This document shows, piece by piece, positions 9,271 to 19,050 of a stretch of 59,169 bases of DNA (position 1 is the first letter of the stretch; the number at the start of each line of letters is the position of its first letter). Below the pieces are notes generated by a model, which did no database searches, had not been told where the DNA came from, and worked only from the letters and a program-made list of their open reading frames with translations. Where the stretch lies: NCBI RefSeq assembly GCF_030398385.1, contig NZ_JAOAOQ010000035.1, positions 1 through 59,169 of the forward strand, written 5' to 3'. Source of the stretch: Aquibium sp. ELW1220. GTDB taxonomy: Bacteria > Pseudomonadota > Alphaproteobacteria > Rhizobiales > Rhizobiaceae. The translations under genes were made by a program, and so were the position numbers.

Positions 9271-11361
9271 ATGGACCTCCGGATACCTGATTCGCCGCCC
9301 GTGGAAGAGCCGAAGGAATACCTCGCTCGCCTGAACAAGGAGCAGCGGGCCGCTGTCGAGCATGGCGACGGCGCTGTCGCGGCGCCGCTGCTGATCATCG
9401 CCGGCGCGGGCTCGGGGAAGACCAACACGCTGGCTCACAGGGTCGCGCATCTGATCGTCAAGGGCGTCGATCCGCGCCGGATCCTTCTGATGACCTTCTC
9501 GCGCCGCGCGGCGGCGGAGATGACGAAGCGTGTCGAGCGGATCGCTGCCGAGGTCATGGGCGACAAGGCCGCCGTCCTGACCGAAGGCCTCACCTGGGCC
9601 GGGACCTTCCACGCGGTCGGCGCGCGGCTGCTGCGGGACTATGCTCCCGAGATAGGTCTCGATCCCGCGTTCACCATCCACGACCGTGAGGATGCGGCCG
9701 ACCTCATGAACCTGGTCCGGCACGAGCTCGGGCTTTCGAAGACCGAGGGCCGCTTCCCGACCAAAGCCACCTGCCTCTCCATCTATTCGCGCGTGGTGAA
9801 CGCGCAGGCCGAACTGGAGCCGGTGCTGGCCAGGAGCTTTCCGTGGTGCGTCGGCTGGGCGGAGGAGCTGAAGACGCTGTTTGCAGGCTACGTGGAGGCC
9901 AAGCATTCACAGAACGTGCTCGACTATGACGACCTTCTGCTCTGGTGGGCGCAGATGTGCGCCGAGCCCGCGATCGCGTTGCACCTGGGCGGCCGCTTCG
10001 ACCACATCCTGGTCGACGAGTACCAGGACACGAACCGCCTGCAGGCTGCAGTCCTTACCGCCCTGAAGCCGGACGGACGAGGCCTGACGGTGGTCGGCGA
10101 CGACGCCCAGTCGATCTATTCCTTCCGGGCGGCGGAAGTCAGGAACATCCTGGACTTTCCAAAGCTGTTCAGCGAGCCCGCGGAGATCGTCACGCTCGAC
10201 CGCAACTACCGCTCGACCGACGCGCTGCTTGCCGCAGCCAATGCCGTGATCGGCGAGGCATCCGAGCGGTTCACGAAGGACCTCTGGACGGACCGGCGCT
10301 CTTTCGAAAAGCCGCAGCTCGTCACCGTGCGGGACGAGGCCGGGCAGGCCGAGCATGTCTGCGAGGAGGTGCTCCGGGAGCGCGAAAGCGGGACGCTCCT
10401 AAAGCATCAGGCGGTGCTGTTCCGCGCATCGCATCATTCCGGCCCGCTGGAGGTCGAGCTCACGCGGCGCAGCATCCCGTACGTGAAGTTCGGCGGGTTG
10501 AAGTTCCTCGATTCCGCGCACGTGAAGGACATCCTTGCCGCACTGCGACTTGCAGAGAACCCGCGCGACCGGGTCGCGGGGTTCCGGGTCCTGCAGATCA
10601 TGCAGGGAATTGGGCCGTCCGCGGCCGGTGCTGCGGTGGAGGCGATGCAGCGTGCGCTCGATCCGGTGCTCGGGCTGCGGTTCTTCAGGCCGCCGGCGCG
10701 CGCTGAAGCGGACTGGCCGGGCTTCGTCGAGCTGTTTTCGCGATTGCGCGCCAAGCCCGCATGGCCGGCCGACCTGGAACAGGCGCGGCTATGGTACGAG
10801 CCCCATCTGGAGCGGTTGCACGAAGATCCCGCCGCACGGCGCGCCGACCTCCTGACGCTGGAGCAGATCGCGGCGGGCTATCCGTCGCGCGAACGGTTCC
10901 TGACGGACCTCACGCTCGACCCGCCGGACGCGACCAGCGACGAGGCCGGGCCGCCGCACCGTGACGAGGATTACCTCATCCTCTCCACCATCCATTCCGC
11001 CAAGGGGCAGGAATGGGCCAAGGTGTTCGTGCTCAACGCAGTCGACGGCTGCATTCCGTCAGACCTCGCCACAGGCGAGAGGGAGGAAATCGAGGAGGAG
11101 CGGCGACTGCTATACGTTGCAATGACGCGTGCGAAGGATTCGCTGCACCTGATCACGCCGCAGCGCTTCTTCGTGCACGGGCAGGCTTCGCGTGGCGACC
11201 GCCACGTCTATGCCTCGCGCACGCGGTTCATACCCGACCATGTCCTCGACCGCTTCGAAAGGACATCCTGGCCCCTGGCGTCGGCCGTATCCAAAGGCCG
11301 TCCACCTGTGCCGGAGGTCCGGATCGACCTGAAGGCGAAGATGCGCGGCATGTGGCGGTGA
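9271..11361 (+). CDS. UvrD/Rep/PcrA-like superfamily 1 DNA helicase
   Basis: This is a 696-residue SF1A helicase that translocates 3'-5' on DNA using ATP, presumably in repair or replication restart. Motifs appear in order: Q-motif LNKEQRAAVEHGDGAVAAPL (about residue 21), Walker A IIAGAGSGKTNTL (about 43-54), Walker B ILVDEYQDTN (about 245-255), motif III VVGDDAQSIYSFRAA, motif IV LDRNYRST, motif V STIHSAKGQEW and motif VI LLYVAMTRAKD (about 613-623). It is somewhat shorter than UvrD (~720) and lacks a nuclease domain. GGAG about 14 bases before ATG 9271 may be the ribosome binding site. It stands alone between a divergent cyclase and a convergent operon and is probably a housekeeping or accessory paralogue. 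Confidence 0.92.
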   Translation: MDLRIPDSPPVEEPKEYLARLNKEQRAAVEHGDGAVAAPLLIIAGAGSGKTNTLAHRVAHLIVKGVDPRRILLMTFSRRAAAEMTKRVERIAAEVMGDKAAVLTEGLTWAGTFHAVGARLLRDYAPEIGLDPAFTIHDREDAADLMNLVRHELGLSKTEGRFPTKATCLSIYSRVVNAQAELEPVLARSFPWCVGWAEELKTLFAGYVEAKHSQNVLDYDDLLLWWAQMCAEPAIALHLGGRFDHILVDEYQDTNRLQAAVLTALKPDGRGLTVVGDDAQSIYSFRAAEVRNILDFPKLFSEPAEIVTLDRNYRSTDALLAAANAVIGEASERFTKDLWTDRRSFEKPQLVTVRDEAGQAEHVCEEVLRERESGTLLKHQAVLFRASHHSGPLEVELTRRSIPYVKFGGLKFLDSAHVKDILAALRLAENPRDRVAGFRVLQIMQGIGPSAAGAAVEAMQRALDPVLGLRFFRPPARAEADWPGFVELFSRLRAKPAWPADLEQARLWYEPHLERLHEDPAARRADLLTLEQIAAGYPSRERFLTDLTLDPPDATSDEAGPPHRDEDYLILSTIHSAKGQEWAKVFVLNAVDGCIPSDLATGEREEIEEERRLLYVAMTRAKDSLHLITPQRFFVHGQASRGDRHVYASRTRFIPDHVLDRFERTSWPLASAVSKGRPPVPEVRIDLKAKMRGMWR

Positions 11362-11422
11362 GGTCCTGAACGGAAGGGCGAGAACGACGTCAATCCGCAC
11401 ATCGGGGAGCCGATTCCGGGGG

Positions 11423-11447
11423 CCGGCAGCATCCGATGGGCTGCCGG
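11423..11447. terminator. hairpin between convergent genes
   Basis: CCGGCAGC (11423-11430) and GCTGCCGG (11440-11447) are perfect 8-base arms around a 9-base loop. They lie in the 111-bp gap between the helicase (+) and the 2-hydroxyacid dehydrogenase (-). No T-run follows on either strand, so it may be a weak or bidirectional terminator or an RNA 3'-end stabiliser. Confidence 0.55.
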
Positions 11448-11472
11448 TCACGTCGGGACCCGCACTCCGGAC

Positions 11473-12441
11473 TCAGTCGGCCAGCACCCGGACCGGGGTT
11501 CCGGCAGCCCAGGCGGCTATGTCCTCCACGGCGTCCTGAAAATAGATGCGATAGGTCTCCGCCGTGACGTATCCGAGGTGCGGCGTAGCGACGACGTTGG
11601 GCATCCCCCGCAAAGGATGGTCGGGGGGGAGGGGCTCTTCGTCGAAGGTATCCAGCCCTGCGCCTCCGATCCTCCCCTCGCGCAGCGCACGCACCAGCGC
11701 CGCCTCGTCGATCAGCGGGCCGCGCGACGTGTTGACGATGACCGCGTCCCGCTTCATGGCCGCGAGCTCCGGGGCCCCGACGATGCCACGGGTGCCTTCG
11801 TTCAGCGTCAGGTGCAGAGACACCGCATCGGCCCTGGCCAGCAGGTCGTTCAGGGTCGGCGCGAAGCCGATGCCGAGGGCGGCGCAGCGCGCCGGGGTGA
11901 CGTTCCTGGACCAGCCTATCACGTCCATCCCGAAGGCCTGGCCGTAGCGGACTACCCGCTGGCCGAGCTTGCCGAGCCCCACGACGCCGAGCGTCCTGCC
12001 CATCAGGTCGCGCCCGACGCCGAGCTGCCACTGGCTGCCTCCGGCATGGAAGTTGGCGTTCTCGGCGGGAATGCCGCGCATCACCGAAAGCAGCAGGCCC
12101 CACGCGAGTTCCGCCGCCGGCCCGACCGATCCCCGCGTGCCGCAGACCGTGACCCCCTGACGCCGGGCCGCAGGCAGGTCGATCGACGCATTGACCATTC
12201 CCGTGGTCACCAGCAGTTTCAGCGTCGGCAGCCGTGACAGCAGTCCGGCATCGAAGACCGTGCGTTCGCGCATGGCAACCACGACCTCGAACGCCGCGAG
12301 CCGGCTCGCGAGCTCGTCCCGGTCGCCGATGTGATCTCGCATCCGTTCGACATGGAAGTCGTTCCCGAGCGATCGCCAGTCTGCGGCCGCAAGGGCGGCG
12401 TCCTGATAGTCGTCCAGGATGGCGCATCGGTACATCGGCAT
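11473..12441 (-). CDS. D-isomer-specific 2-hydroxyacid dehydrogenase
   Basis: This 322-residue NAD(P)-dependent enzyme interconverts a 2-oxoacid and its D-2-hydroxyacid. The Rossmann fold has TLGVVGLGKLGQRVVRYGQA with GxGxxG at about residues 152-157. The catalytic residues are visible: Arg in VIVNTSRGPLIDEAAL, Glu in EEPLPPDHPLR and His in ATPHLGYVT. It resembles the phosphoglycerate dehydrogenase-like branch, without an ACT domain. ATG 12441 was chosen because the family N-terminus (MPMYRCAILDDYQD) begins there. It is the last gene of the liv operon, 11 bp after the enoyl-CoA hydratase, which suggests a role in breakdown of the transported acid. Confidence 0.88.
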   Translation of the reverse strand: MPMYRCAILDDYQDAALAAADWRSLGNDFHVERMRDHIGDRDELASRLAAFEVVVAMRERTVFDAGLLSRLPTLKLLVTTGMVNASIDLPAARRQGVTVCGTRGSVGPAAELAWGLLLSVMRGIPAENANFHAGGSQWQLGVGRDLMGRTLGVVGLGKLGQRVVRYGQAFGMDVIGWSRNVTPARCAALGIGFAPTLNDLLARADAVSLHLTLNEGTRGIVGAPELAAMKRDAVIVNTSRGPLIDEAALVRALREGRIGGAGLDTFDEEPLPPDHPLRGMPNVVATPHLGYVTAETYRIYFQDAVEDIAAWAAGTPVRVLAD

Positions 12442-12452
12442 CGAAGGCCCCC

Positions 12453-13226
12453 TCACGTTCCGGAGTAATCCGCCTTGCGCTTCTCCACGAAGGCGGCCTG
12501 CGCCTCGCGGGTCGCGGCGCTTGTCGACAGCGCGTGCGTGATGGTCTGCTCGTAGCGATAGGCGTCGCGTACCGGCATCTGCTCCGCCGCCTGGAAGCCG
12601 CGCTTGATTTCCTTGACGACGTAGGGGCTCTTTGCCGCGATCTCGCGGGCTATGCCCATCGCCTCCTCCATCAGCCTCTCGCCCGGCACGCAGGCGCTGA
12701 TGACGCCGAGCCTGTGCAGTTCGGCGGCAGTGATGCGCCGTCCGGTGAAGTAGAGCAGCCGGCCCCAGGAGCGTCCCAGGTGCTCCATCATCATCTTTCC
12801 GCCGCCGGCGAGGCCGACGTCTATCTCGGGCATGTTGAACCATGCGTCCTCCGAGGCGATCATGATGTCGCTGTAGAGCATGGTCACGAAGCCCGCGCCG
12901 ATCGCCGGCCCGTTGACCGCGCAGATGACCGGCTTGGTACAGTCGGAAATCGCGTAGAAGCACTCGCGGGTGATGCGGTTGTGGCTGATGTAGTCGCCCG
13001 GCTCCCTGACCATCGTGCGCCGCTCCTTGATGTCGGCGCCAGCGCAGAAGGTCCTGCCCTCGCCGGTCATGACGACGACGCGCACGTCGTCGCGGTCCGA
13101 CAGGCTGTCGAAGACCCGGATCATCTCCTCGCGCATGCGCCGGTTCTGTGCATTGACCGGCGCGCGCGCGAGCGTGACGACCGCGATGCCGTCCTCGACC
13201 TCGAGCCTGAGGGTCTCAAGTTCCAT
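12453..13226 (-). CDS. enoyl-CoA hydratase/isomerase family protein
   Basis: This is a 257-residue crotonase-fold protein. Family members add water to, or isomerise, enoyl-CoA thioesters. The oxyanion-hole segments are visible: RTFCAGADIKERR (about residue 60-72) and CAVNGPAIGAGFVTMLYSDI (about 100-120). The usual first catalytic Glu region reads FNMPEIDVGLAGGG, with the Glu retained, and the region of the second Glu is poorly conserved, so the exact reaction is open. It sits 13 bp after livF and 11 bp before the dehydrogenase, so it is within the liv operon and likely acts on the CoA ester of the imported substrate. Confidence 0.87.
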   Translation of the reverse strand: MELETLRLEVEDGIAVVTLARAPVNAQNRRMREEMIRVFDSLSDRDDVRVVVMTGEGRTFCAGADIKERRTMVREPGDYISHNRITRECFYAISDCTKPVICAVNGPAIGAGFVTMLYSDIMIASEDAWFNMPEIDVGLAGGGKMMMEHLGRSWGRLLYFTGRRITAAELHRLGVISACVPGERLMEEAMGIAREIAAKSPYVVKEIKRGFQAAEQMPVRDAYRYEQTITHALSTSAATREAQAAFVEKRKADYSGT

Positions 13227-13239
13227 GGCGTTTCCTCCT

Positions 13240-13995
<756 letters not shown>

Positions 13996-14000
13996 GGGCT

Positions 14001-15200
14001 CTATTCGATCCGGCCCCAGGGTGTTTCCTCGGTCACGGTCAGCTTGCCGCCCTCGATGTTGTAGCGGTAGAGCACGCCGTAGGGGATGCGGTTGTTCTCG
14101 AAGGCGATCGGCGCGCCGAACACCCCGTCGCCGTCGAAGTCCTTTATGGCGGCCATCTCGGCGATGAGGTTGGAGCCGTTCAGCTCCAGCTTCTTGTCCA
14201 TGGCCGAGCCGATGGCCTCGCGCAGCAGAAGCGCGGTCGCCCAGCTCTGCATGTAGCCGATGTTGGCGTAGCCGGTGTAGGGCTTGTCGGTCCATGTCTT
14301 CAGGTAGTCGTCGACGATGTTCATCATCGGCGTGTCGGTCTGCTCCGTCAGGAGGTTGACGGTCACGGTGCCGAGATAGCCGTTGGCCGCTTCGCCGACC
14401 GTCGAGACGACGTCCGGATGCGAGCCGAAGATCGTGCCCATCATCTGCGCCTCGACGCCGTAGTCGCGCAGGAGCTTGACGATCTCGGGCCAGACGTTTG
14501 CGGCGTATCCGTGGAAGATCACGTAGTCGGGCCGCGCCTGGCGCACCTGGATCGCATGCGAGGTCACGTCCACCTCGACGAACTTCGTCTCCTGTTCGAG
14601 GACGATGTCGATGCCCATGTCGGCGGCGTACTTGCGGGCGTTCTCCAGCGGATCGCGGCCGAACTCGGAGGCCGAGTGTACGATGGCGACCTTGTTGCCC
14701 GCGCCCTTGCTCTTGATGTAGCCGAAGAGCTGCCGGATCTGGTCGGAATAGTTGGAGCCGACGAGGAAGTGCAGCGGGTACCTCGCGGTGTCGACCAGAT
14801 CGGACGCTGCGCCCGTGGACGACATCAGGACCTTGTACGTCTCGTTGTTCTCGGGCGAGATGGCGCGCACGAAGGGGGTCCCGTCGCCGCCTGAGAAGAC
14901 CACGTCCCCATCGGCGACCGCCTTCTTGAACCCTGCGACGCCGAGCTCCACCTTGTACTCGTCGTCGTAGAACTCGATGGCTATCTTGCGTCCCTTCACG
15001 CCGCCTTCCTTGTTGATCCAGTCGACGGCGTGCTGCCAGCCGACCTGCTGGGCCTGGCCGGTGACGGCCAGCGGACCGGTGAGCGGCAGCGGTACCCAGA
15101 ACTTCAGGTCGCCTTCCTGCGCGTGGGCAAATCCGGCAGCGCCGGCGAGCGCCGCGGCGCCGGCCAGGGCCAGTACCTGTCTCCTCACTATCTTCATCAT
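14001..15200 (-). CDS. livK: ABC transporter periplasmic substrate-binding protein (Leu/Ile/Val-binding family)
   Basis: A 399-residue periplasmic binding protein of the LivK/Peripla_BP_6 family. It has a signal peptide (MMKIVRRQVLALAGAAALAG ... FAHAQ) followed by FWVPLPLTGPLAVTGQAQQV, VGWQHAVDWINKEGGVKGRK and VFSGGDGTPFVRAISPENN, the usual two-lobe pattern. The start is ATG 15200 (or the adjacent ATG 15197), set by GGAGGA about nine bases upstream. Ligands of this family include amino acids, amides, urea and aromatic acids. The neighbouring CoA-dependent enzymes suggest a carboxylic acid rather than an amino acid, but that is inference. Confidence 0.93.
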   Translation of the reverse strand: MMKIVRRQVLALAGAAALAGAAGFAHAQEGDLKFWVPLPLTGPLAVTGQAQQVGWQHAVDWINKEGGVKGRKIAIEFYDDEYKVELGVAGFKKAVADGDVVFSGGDGTPFVRAISPENNETYKVLMSSTGAASDLVDTARYPLHFLVGSNYSDQIRQLFGYIKSKGAGNKVAIVHSASEFGRDPLENARKYAADMGIDIVLEQETKFVEVDVTSHAIQVRQARPDYVIFHGYAANVWPEIVKLLRDYGVEAQMMGTIFGSHPDVVSTVGEAANGYLGTVTVNLLTEQTDTPMMNIVDDYLKTWTDKPYTGYANIGYMQSWATALLLREAIGSAMDKKLELNGSNLIAEMAAIKDFDGDGVFGAPIAFENNRIPYGVLYRYNIEGGKLTVTEETPWGRIE

Positions 15201-15243
15201 TGCGCGTTCCTCCATTTTCGTTTCCGGTTTCGTCCGTGGCTTT

Positions 15244-16287
15244 TCAGTGCTCCTGCCGTGCCTCGACGTTTTCGGCACGGCCGAGCGCGCGGTCGACGAA
15301 GCCGACAAGGCCGCGCGGCTCGAAGATCAGGAAAAGGACGATCAGCAGTCCGAAGGCGATCTCCCGCACCGGCGACAGGAGGCTTGCGAGATCGGCCCCT
15401 TCGCTGCTGAAATGCGCGATGACCTCGCGCAGGAGGTCCGGCATCATCGTCATGAACAGCGCCCCGAGGATCGACCCGAGTATCGAGCCGCGTCCGCCGA
15501 CGACCACGGCCGCCAGGAAGAAGACGGAGGAAACCAGCGTGAACTGGTCGGGATTGACGATCCGCAGGAAGGCCGCGAGCAGCGCCCCCGCGACGCCGGC
15601 ATAGGCCGCCCCGATGCCGAAGGCGACGAGCTTGGTCACGACCACGTTGATCCCGAGGACCTGCGCGGCATAGTCCTTCTCGCGCACCGCGATGAAGGAG
15701 CGGCCGATCCTGGTGCGGAACAGGTTGCGCGCCGCCAGCGTGGCGACGAGGGCCACGAAGGCGACGACATAGTAGAAGCCCGTGTCGCCGTAGCCGAACA
15801 CGTCGATCTTCGGCAGCGACAGCCCCCGGTCGCCGCCCGTAACCGACGTCCATTGCTGGAACACGAAGTAGAGCGAGTACTGTGCCGCGAGCGTCGCGAT
15901 CGCCAGGTAGACGCCCTTGATCCGAAGCGCCGGAATGCCGAAGACGAGGCCGACCGCGAAGGCGGAGACCGCGCCCACGACCAGGTTGAAGGCGAGCGGC
16001 GTGCCGAGATGCAGCCACATCAGCGCGCTCGCGTAGGCCCCGACCCCGAGGAAGGCCGAATGCCCGATCGAGAGCAGCCCGGCATACCCGACGGTGATGT
16101 TGAGGCCGACGGTGGCGATGACGTTGATGGCGATTAGGCAGGCCATGTAGACGGCATAGACCGAGCCCCACAGGGGCACGGAGACCATCGCCAGCACGAG
16201 CAGGATCCAGGAAAGGAGCTCGATCCGCGGATCGAGAGCCTTCCGGCCGAAGGACGCCGCGGGCGCGGCGGAGACCTGGGCGCTCAT
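15244..16287 (-). CDS. livM: branched-chain amino acid-type ABC transporter permease LivM
   Basis: A 347-residue inner-membrane permease with about ten hydrophobic segments. Hallmarks are VATVGLNITVGYAGLLSIGH near residue 50, IPALRIKGVYLAIATLAAQY and the EAA-like cytoplasmic loop GRSFIAVREKDYAAQVLGIN (about residue 178). VVVGGRGSILGSILGALFM follows in the last third. Its ATG overlaps the stop of livH (ATGA), implying translational coupling. It forms the translocation channel with LivH. Confidence 0.93.
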   Translation of the reverse strand: MSAQVSAAPAASFGRKALDPRIELLSWILLVLAMVSVPLWGSVYAVYMACLIAINVIATVGLNITVGYAGLLSIGHSAFLGVGAYASALMWLHLGTPLAFNLVVGAVSAFAVGLVFGIPALRIKGVYLAIATLAAQYSLYFVFQQWTSVTGGDRGLSLPKIDVFGYGDTGFYYVVAFVALVATLAARNLFRTRIGRSFIAVREKDYAAQVLGINVVVTKLVAFGIGAAYAGVAGALLAAFLRIVNPDQFTLVSSVFFLAAVVVGGRGSILGSILGALFMTMMPDLLREVIAHFSSEGADLASLLSPVREIAFGLLIVLFLIFEPRGLVGFVDRALGRAENVEARQEH

Positions 16288-17156
16288 ATCCGTTCCACCC
16301 TCTGCTCGCCGAAGAGGCCGGAGGGTTTGACGAACATCACGACCAGCACCACCAGGTAGGGAATGAAGCTCTGCCAGGCGGCGCCGAGATAGGCGCCGAC
16401 GATCGTTTCCATCCAGCCGACGAAGAGGCCGGCGATCACGACGCCGCCGACGCTGGTCATCCCGGCGAGCATCACGACGGCGAGCACGTTGAGCGCCACC
16501 AGGCCGAGCTGCGGCGTGACGCCGTTCACCGACGCGGTGATGATGCCCGACGCCGCCGTCAGCAGCCCCGCCAGCGCCCAGGCCAGCAGGAAGACGGCGC
16601 GGATGTTGATGCCGAGGCTCTCTGCCGTCACCTGGTCGATCGAGGTCGCCCGGATGGCGGTGCCGGCGCGCGAGTACCTGTAGTAGAGCATGAACAGCCC
16701 GGCGATGACCCCGACCGTGACGAAGCCCCAGGCGAGCTTGCCGGGGACGAGGATGTCGCCGAGGAATATGGGTTTCCGGGGCAGTATCTCGGGAAGCTGG
16801 CGTACGTTCGGTCCCCAGAACAGGCCCGCGAAGCCGCGCAGGATCGAACCGACGCCGAAGGTCACCATGACCAGCACGATGTGCGGGCGCCCGAGCAGCG
16901 GCCTCAGCATGGTCCGCTCGATGGCGAGCGCCAGGAGCGCGGCGGAAACAAGCCCCATCCCGAGCCCGGCAACCCAGCCGAAACCCAGCTGCGTGTCGAA
17001 GAGGTAGAAGAAGTAGGTGCCGAACATCATCATCTCGCCGGTGGCGAAGTTGAAGATGTTGGTCGCCTTGTAGACGATGACGAAGGAGAGCGCGGCGAGG
17101 ACGTAGATGCCGCCGGACGCCAGCCCGATGAGGCTGAACTCGAGGAAGAGGTTCAT
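16284..17156 (-). CDS. livH: branched-chain amino acid-type ABC transporter permease LivH
   Basis: A 290-residue inner-membrane permease with about eight hydrophobic segments. Typical LivH features are the N-terminal GLASGGIYVLAALSFVIVYK, NIFNFATGEMMMFGTYFFYL, the loop GTAIRATSIDQVTAESLGIN and VVMLAGMTSVGGVVIAGLFV. It starts 4 bp after livG and overlaps livM by 4 bp, so translation is tightly coupled in the operon. Confidence 0.93.
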   Translation of the reverse strand: MNLFLEFSLIGLASGGIYVLAALSFVIVYKATNIFNFATGEMMMFGTYFFYLFDTQLGFGWVAGLGMGLVSAALLALAIERTMLRPLLGRPHIVLVMVTFGVGSILRGFAGLFWGPNVRQLPEILPRKPIFLGDILVPGKLAWGFVTVGVIAGLFMLYYRYSRAGTAIRATSIDQVTAESLGINIRAVFLLAWALAGLLTAASGIITASVNGVTPQLGLVALNVLAVVMLAGMTSVGGVVIAGLFVGWMETIVGAYLGAAWQSFIPYLVVLVVMFVKPSGLFGEQRVERI

Positions 17157-17160
17157 CGCG

Positions 17161-17934
17161 TCACTCCTCCGCCCCGAGATAGGCTTCGATGACGGCCGGG
17201 TCGGCCTGGACCTTGCCGGGCGTGCCGGCTGCGATCACCTGCCCGAAGTTCAGCACCACCACCTGGTCCGACATGTTCATGATCGATTCCATGTCGTGGT
17301 CGATGAGGAGCACCGTGACGCTGGTCTCTGCGACGACCTTGCGGATCTGCCCCGCCATCTTCGCCTTCTCGGCCGTGGGCAGCCCCGCGAAAGGCTCGTC
17401 CAGCATCAGGAGCCGGGGCTGCGAGATCAGGGCGCGCGCCAGTTCGATGCGCTTCTGCGTGCCGTAGGGAAGGCCGGAGACGGAGCTGTCGCGGAATTCC
17501 TCGAGGCCCAGGAGGGTCATCACGGTCTCGTCGATGCGGCGCTCGATGGCCCGTTCCTCGCTTGCGGCCGAACCGAGATAGAGCATGGCCGAAAACAGGT
17601 TGGCGCGAAGCTGCGCGTGGGCGCCGAGCTTGATGTTCTCCGCCACGGTCATCCCGGGGAACAGCGCGATGTTCTGGAAGGTGCGCGATATGCCGACGCC
17701 CGACCGGGTATGGGCGGGCTGCGACAGAAGGTCGGCGCCGGCGAACATGACATTTCCCGACTGCGCGCGGTAGAACCCCGAAATGACGTTGAACAGCGTG
17801 GTCTTTCCGGCGCCGTTCGGCCCGATCACTGCGGTGACCGAGCGTTCCGGGACCCGGAGCGATACGTCCGACAGCGCCCGGATCCCCCCGAACGCCACGT
17901 TGACGCCAGCCACGTCCAGAATGTCGGTAGCCAT
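17161..17934 (-). CDS. livG: branched-chain amino acid-type ABC transporter ATPase LivG
   Basis: A 257-residue cytosolic ATPase. Walker A is GPNGAGKTTLFNVISGFY (about residues 38-55), the signature is VSGLPYGTQKRIELARAL, Walker B is RLLMLDEPFAGLP and the switch His lies in LLIDHDMESIMNMSDQVVVL. ATG 17934 (MATDILDVAGVNVAFGG) is preferred over an upstream in-frame ATG because ATPase homology starts there. First gene of the liv operon, transcribed from the divergent region shared with the metallo-hydrolase gene. Confidence 0.93.
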   Translation of the reverse strand: MATDILDVAGVNVAFGGIRALSDVSLRVPERSVTAVIGPNGAGKTTLFNVISGFYRAQSGNVMFAGADLLSQPAHTRSGVGISRTFQNIALFPGMTVAENIKLGAHAQLRANLFSAMLYLGSAASEERAIERRIDETVMTLLGLEEFRDSSVSGLPYGTQKRIELARALISQPRLLMLDEPFAGLPTAEKAKMAGQIRKVVAETSVTVLLIDHDMESIMNMSDQVVVLNFGQVIAAGTPGKVQADPAVIEAYLGAEE

Positions 17935-18087
17935 ACCATCCCGTCTGACTTGCCCTGCCGACACGTACGGCCGGGCGGCCGTGGCCGTCCGTCTTGCCGC
18001 CCGAAGTCTGCAGGCTCCTCCCATGGGCCATCTCGGACCCTCACGCGACCGACATTATCGGAGCGGCGGAACCCGTATAACCGGCGC

Positions 18088-18110
18088 ATCTGCAAACCAT
18101 CGTTGCAGAT
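18088..18110. promoter_or_regulatory. dyad operator candidate in the divergent livG/metallo-hydrolase promoter
   Basis: ATCTGCAA, a 7-base spacer, then TTGCAGAT: perfect 8-base arms in the 237-bp gap between the livG start (17934) and the divergent metallo-hydrolase start (18172). A gene-specific regulator such as the LysR protein at 19826-20740 could bind here and control both directions. The spacer length equals that of the dyad upstream of lysR, although the arm sequences differ. Confidence 0.55.
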
Positions 18111-18129
18111 AACGCAAACTCCGACGCCA

Positions 18130-18143
18130 TATAGACCGCTATA
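18130..18143. promoter_or_regulatory. second short dyad upstream of the metallo-hydrolase gene
   Basis: TATAG-ACCG-CTATA lies 28 bases before the start codon at 18172. It is AT-rich and in the usual position of a -10 region or an operator that overlaps it. Short arms, so low confidence. Confidence 0.35.
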
Positions 18144-18171
18144 GTGCCAGCCGGTGCAAAGGGAGGACGAC

Positions 18172-19050
18172 ATGATCGAGATTGGCGATTTCCGGATCTC
18201 GCGGGTCGAGGAAGTGGTGCTCGACGAGCCGACCGACCTCCTCGGCGGCTTGGACGACAGCATCATCGCGGCGAACCGGGACTGGATGGTCCCGAATTTC
18301 TACAGCGAGGAACGCCACGTCCTCTATTCGATGATCCATTGCTGGATCCTCCGCAGGGGCGACCGCACGATCATCGTCGACACGGGCGGCGGCGACGACC
18401 GCGACAGGCCGCTGTCGCCGCGCTTCCACATGCAGAAGCGTCATCTCGACCGGGGGCTCGCGGCGGCGGGAGTAGACTTCGAGGCGGTCGACACGGTGTT
18501 CCTGACGCATCTGCACGTCGACCACGTCGGCTGGAACACGAGGCTCGAGGGCGATCGCTTCGTGCCTACCTTCCCCAACGCGCGGTATCTCGTCTCGGCC
18601 AGGGAACTGGAAGCCCGCGATCCCGGGCGCGGTGCGGCGTCGAAGCCGCCGGCCTCGTGGAACACATACCTCGACGCGGTGAAGCCGGTGCTCGACGCGG
18701 GGCTCGTGGACGTCGTGGAAGGGACGGAGAGCCTCGGCGACGGGCTCGACATGATCCAGATCCCCGGACATGCGCCGGGCATGATGGGGCTTCGCGTCCG
18801 CTCGAAGGGGCAGGAGGCGGTCTTCATCACGGACGTCATGCACCAGCCGCTGCAGGTGCTCTACCCGCAATGGAACAGCAAGTTCTGCGAGAACCAGGAC
18901 ATGGCGCGCGAGACAAGGGCCAAGGTCCTGAAACACGCGGCCGACGAAGGCGCCCTTCTGCTGCCGTCGCATTACGGGCGGCCCTTCTGCGGCTTCGCCC
19001 GCCGCGACGGGAGCGGGTACCGGTTCGAGCCGGCCCCGGACGTGCTGTGA
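18172..19050 (+). CDS. MBL-fold metallo-hydrolase
   Basis: A 292-residue metallo-beta-lactamase-fold enzyme. The metal-binding motif is FLTHLHVDHVGWNT (about residues 110-123: HxHxDH); GHAPGMMGLRV supplies the next His, TDVMHQPLQ the bridging Asp, and LPSHYGRPFCG the last His. Many relatives hydrolyse lactones or thioesters. The start at ATG 18172 follows a strong GGGAGG. The downstream alpha/beta hydrolase overlaps it by 4 bases, so both are probably translated together. The location opposite the liv operon suggests ring- or ester-opening of the imported compound, which is inference. Confidence 0.9.
   Translation: MIEIGDFRISRVEEVVLDEPTDLLGGLDDSIIAANRDWMVPNFYSEERHVLYSMIHCWILRRGDRTIIVDTGGGDDRDRPLSPRFHMQKRHLDRGLAAAGVDFEAVDTVFLTHLHVDHVGWNTRLEGDRFVPTFPNARYLVSARELEARDPGRGAASKPPASWNTYLDAVKPVLDAGLVDVVEGTESLGDGLDMIQIPGHAPGMMGLRVRSKGQEAVFITDVMHQPLQVLYPQWNSKFCENQDMARETRAKVLKHAADEGALLLPSHYGRPFCGFARRDGSGYRFEPAPDVL

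Noticed and set aside
9271-11361. Defence helicase (for example of a Gabija- or Zorya-type system)
   Set aside because: The helicase stands alone between unrelated genes without a nuclease or membrane partner; a repair-type UvrD paralogue is the simpler reading.
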